This document shows positions 14,387 to 16,385 of a DNA stretch of 16,385 bases, one piece after another. The stretch's first letter is position 1. Each line of letters starts with the position of its first letter. A program made the translations under genes and the position numbers. Origin of the DNA: Cryptoclostridium sp036644995 (lineage in GTDB: Bacteria; Bacillota; Dehalobacteriia; UBA7702); contig JAVXOZ010000039.1 in assembly GCA_036644995.1 (NCBI GenBank), positions 1 to 16,385 of the forward strand. Direction: 5' to 3'. The notes beneath the pieces are model-generated. The model had not been told where the DNA came from, searched no databases, and was given only the letters and a program-made list of their open reading frames with translations.

Positions 14387-15325
14387 TTAGTCTTTTAAGG
14401 ACTTTTCTTCCTCTACCACCATACTTAATATTCTATCTAAATCATCTTCATTATAATAATCTATCTCTATGCAGCCACCGTAAGGCGTTGTTTTAATTTT
14501 TACTTTAGTGCCAAAACGCTGCCTTAACTTATTTTCCATCTCTCTGCGAAAAGGTGTTGATATAATTTTATCTGTTTTTTGTTTTTTTACAGGTTTTTCT
14601 CCAACATCGTTTATCCTTTTTGCCAAATCCTCAGCTTGACGCACAGATAAGGACTTACGGATAATTTCATCAAGTAAAAAACTGCGTCCATCTGCTGTTT
14701 TAACCGAAAGTACAGCTCTGGCATGACCCGGAGTTATTTCCCCATTGCGTAAGCTTTCTGTTTCTGCCTCAGTTAAGGTTAAAAGCCTTAAACTATTGGC
14801 TATATAACTGCGGCTTTTGCCTAAAATATCCCCTAAACTCTCTTGTGTGTGCCCGTAATCATCCATCATACGGCGAAAAGCTTGGGCTTCTTCCAATGGG
14901 GATAAATCTTCACGCTGTAAATTTTCAATCAAACCCAATTCCGCAACAACGTTATCTTCAGCTTCAATAATAACCACAGGTACTTTTTTTAGCCCTGCTT
15001 GTTTTGCTCCCCGTAAACGTCGTTCACCTGCAATAAGTTCATATTTATTTTTTCCGTGCTCCCGAACAATCAAAGGTTGTATTACACCATGGGCTTTTAT
15101 GGATGCTGTTAATTCCTCTATTTTATCATCGTTAAATATTTTTCTGGATTGCTCCACGCTTGGTGAAATTGATTTAACATCCACCAAAAGCTGTGCTCCC
15201 ACATCTGCCTTTAATTCAAGCTCTGTGGCACCAACGGTACCTTCCAATATAAATTCCTCGGTGGCAGCGGGAATCAATGCTCCCAAGCCTTTACCCAAAC
15301 CACGCTTATTTTGATTTTTTGGCAT
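14387..15325 (-). CDS. parB: ParB/Spo0J chromosome-partitioning CTPase
   Basis: 312 residues from ATG 15325 behind a strong GGAGGT. The N-terminal RGLGKGLGALIP (8-19) is the peptide that stimulates ParA ATPase. The CTP-binding core includes GERRLRGA (100-107) and ENLQREDLSPLEEA (134-147). A helix-turn-helix at about 160-184 (HTQESLGDILGKSRSYIANSL) reads parS. A basic linker (about 240-258) leads to the C-terminal dimerisation domain. ParB clamps load at parS, spread, and recruit SMC. Three parS sites lie 0.6 kb downstream of its stop. The start overlaps the end of parA by 20 bp, the usual coupled order. Residues 22-48 form a slightly long acidic linker after the ParA-interacting peptide; otherwise typical. 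Confidence 0.97.
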   Translation of the reverse strand: MPKNQNKRGLGKGLGALIPAATEEFILEGTVGATELELKADVGAQLLVDVKSISPSVEQSRKIFNDDKIEELTASIKAHGVIQPLIVREHGKNKYELIAGERRLRGAKQAGLKKVPVVIIEAEDNVVAELGLIENLQREDLSPLEEAQAFRRMMDDYGHTQESLGDILGKSRSYIANSLRLLTLTEAETESLRNGEITPGHARAVLSVKTADGRSFLLDEIIRKSLSVRQAEDLAKRINDVGEKPVKKQKTDKIISTPFRREMENKLRQRFGTKVKIKTTPYGGCIEIDYYNEDDLDRILSMVVEEEKSLKD

Positions 15326-16079
15326 TTTTAATTACCTCCTTAGCCAAGTCGTTATAAACCTCGGCTCCTTTTGATTTGGGGTCATACTTCAGTATGGGCA
15401 TACCATGGCTCGGTGCTTCGGAAAGCCGCACAGTTCTGGGTATTACAGTTTTAAATACCTTATTTTTAAAGTGTGTTCGCACCTCATTTGCCACATCTTG
15501 GGAAAGATTGGTGCGCCCGTCATACATGGTAAGTAAAATTCCCTCTAATTCCAAATTGGGATTCATATGGGTTTTTACTAATTGGTAAGTATTTGTAATA
15601 TCCCCCAGTCCTTCCAAGGCATAATATTCGCATTGCAAAGGCACAATGAGTGAATCCGCTGCATTTAAAGCATTTAAAGTAAGTAAACCCAAGGTGGGGG
15701 GTGCATCTATGATAATATAATCATAATCATTTTTCACCGTTGCAACTTGTTTAGCCAAACGTTTTTCACGCTCCGGTTCATCAACTAATTCTATTTCTGC
15801 TCCGCCTAATTGCCTGGAAGAAGGCAATACGTCCAGATTTTTGCACTGTGTTTTTAAAATTAAGGCTTTAATGGGCACATCGTTTATTAAAGCATCGTAA
15901 ATGCAATTTTCCAAGCCATTGCGGTCTACACCAACGCCACCGGTGGCATTACCCTGGGGATCTATATCTATTAACAAGGTTTTTTTATTATGATTGCCAA
16001 GGTAAGCACTGAGATTTACCGCAGTTGTGGTTTTTCCCACCCCACCTTTTTGATTAGCAATAACTATAACTTTAGCCAT
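15306..16079 (-). CDS. parA: ParA/Soj chromosome-partitioning ATPase
   Basis: 257 residues from ATG 16079, with AGGA upstream; a TTG five codons earlier is in frame but less likely. A MinD/ParA-type ATPase with the deviant Walker A KGGVGKTT (11-18), IDIDPQGNAT (37-46), Walker B YIIIDAPPTLG (121-131), and the family block IPRTVRLSEAPSHGMPILKY near 213-232. ATP-bound dimers bind DNA non-specifically, and ParB stimulates hydrolysis; in Firmicutes Soj also contacts DnaA. It is the first gene of the parA-parB unit. In many Firmicutes rsmG or noc precedes it, but here a terminator hairpin and non-coding DNA do. Confidence 0.97.
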   Translation of the reverse strand: MAKVIVIANQKGGVGKTTTAVNLSAYLGNHNKKTLLIDIDPQGNATGGVGVDRNGLENCIYDALINDVPIKALILKTQCKNLDVLPSSRQLGGAEIELVDEPEREKRLAKQVATVKNDYDYIIIDAPPTLGLLTLNALNAADSLIVPLQCEYYALEGLGDITNTYQLVKTHMNPNLELEGILLTMYDGRTNLSQDVANEVRTHFKNKVFKTVIPRTVRLSEAPSHGMPILKYDPKSKGAEVYNDLAKEVIKNAKKSK

Positions 16080-16146
16080 TTTATTTCCTTTCAAATCTAA
16101 TACTTCATATTATAATGAACTACTATATTATAACACAAAAGGGTAT

Positions 16147-16206
16147 AAAAAAAAAGCATCAAATATCATAAGAACATTTATTCCTATAATATTTGATGCT
16201 TTTTTT
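16147..16206. terminator. Symmetric hairpin with A/T tails, bidirectional terminator
   Basis: GCATCAAATAT (16156-16166) pairs perfectly with ATATTTGATGC (16189-16199) across a 22-nt loop, with an A-run on the left and a T-run on the right, so it can terminate in both directions. It isolates parA from whatever lies to the right and leaves only about 70 bp for the parA promoter. A TATAAT (16127-16132, minus strand) there has no good -35. Confidence 0.8.
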
Positions 16207-16385
16207 CGATATAGTTTACGCTCTATGTATTTAATCTTTTACGGTATACTTCGGTAAAATATAGCTACCTAATTTCTGTATTCAGTTTAAATCCCACAAC
16301 ACATTTTCCTCTATTGGGTTAAAAATTACAGCCTGTTAATATCTCGGATATTCTAACCCCTTCATCACACAGTGGAATATAGCGG

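Noticed and set aside
16319..16384. A possible 21-residue C-terminal tail of a minus-strand gene entering from the right edge
   Set aside because: Too short to judge and without recognisable family residues; it does not resemble the end of RsmG.

Overview
The window looks like a chromosomal segment of a low-GC Gram-positive bacterium (Bacillota, probably an anaerobe of the Clostridia or a neighbouring class). The grounds are AT-rich DNA, strong GGAGG-type ribosome sites, a Soj/Spo0J-type ParA-ParB pair with canonical Firmicute parS palindromes, a PrsW-type protease beside an ECF-like sigma factor, and a large secreted InlB-type repeat protein. A run of exactly 100 N (14101-14200) shows it is a draft scaffold. 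The parABS locus suggests a position near the replication origin, but no dnaA, rpmH or rsmG is visible.

Layout. (1) 1-5140, minus strand: the 5' part (about 1,713 codons, one open frame, 3' end outside the window) of a giant exported protein. It has three InlB-B/Flg_new-like repeats near the N terminus, then about 13 divergent B-repeats, each with a 'Y-x-F-x-MP' core. (2) 5141-5653: an AT-rich gap holding copy 1 of a nested-palindrome repeat element. (3) 5654-8716, minus strand: a compact gene set reading from a repeat-containing leader ORF through an ECF-like sigma factor, a small two-TM protein, a seven-TM protein and a PrsW-family protease to a second small two-TM protein that is a paralogue of the first. 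A near-consensus sigma-A promoter (8762-8790) drives it. (4) 8717-9501: an intergenic region with copy 2 of the palindromic element. Copies 1 and 2 lie in the same orientation and bracket the sigma/PrsW set. (5) 9502-12258, plus strand: larE-larC-HAD phosphatase, for maturation of the nickel-pincer (NPN) cofactor, ending in a rho-independent terminator. (6) 12555-13688, minus strand: a class-V aminotransferase of the cysteine desulfurase family. (7) 13689-14386: three parS sites, a terminator, two different 7-bp tandem arrays and the assembly gap. (8) 14387-16079, minus strand: parB and parA, overlapping, with a hairpin terminator upstream.

How the genes work together. ParA, ParB and the parS cluster form the chromosome-segregation system. 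LarE and LarC are the sulfur-transfer and nickel-insertion steps for the cofactor of LarA-type racemases; LarB and LarA are not in the window. The sigma/2TM/7TM/PrsW set looks like a membrane-signalling, regulated-proteolysis module. By analogy with SigW-RsiW-PrsW, the small two-TM proteins are candidate anti-sigma factors or protease substrates, but they match no family I can name.

The most promising undescribed features are that signalling module and the palindromic element, each copy of which is flanked by its own imperfect 22-26 bp direct repeats. The 24-bp minisatellite inside the sigma leader ORF is also worth attention.
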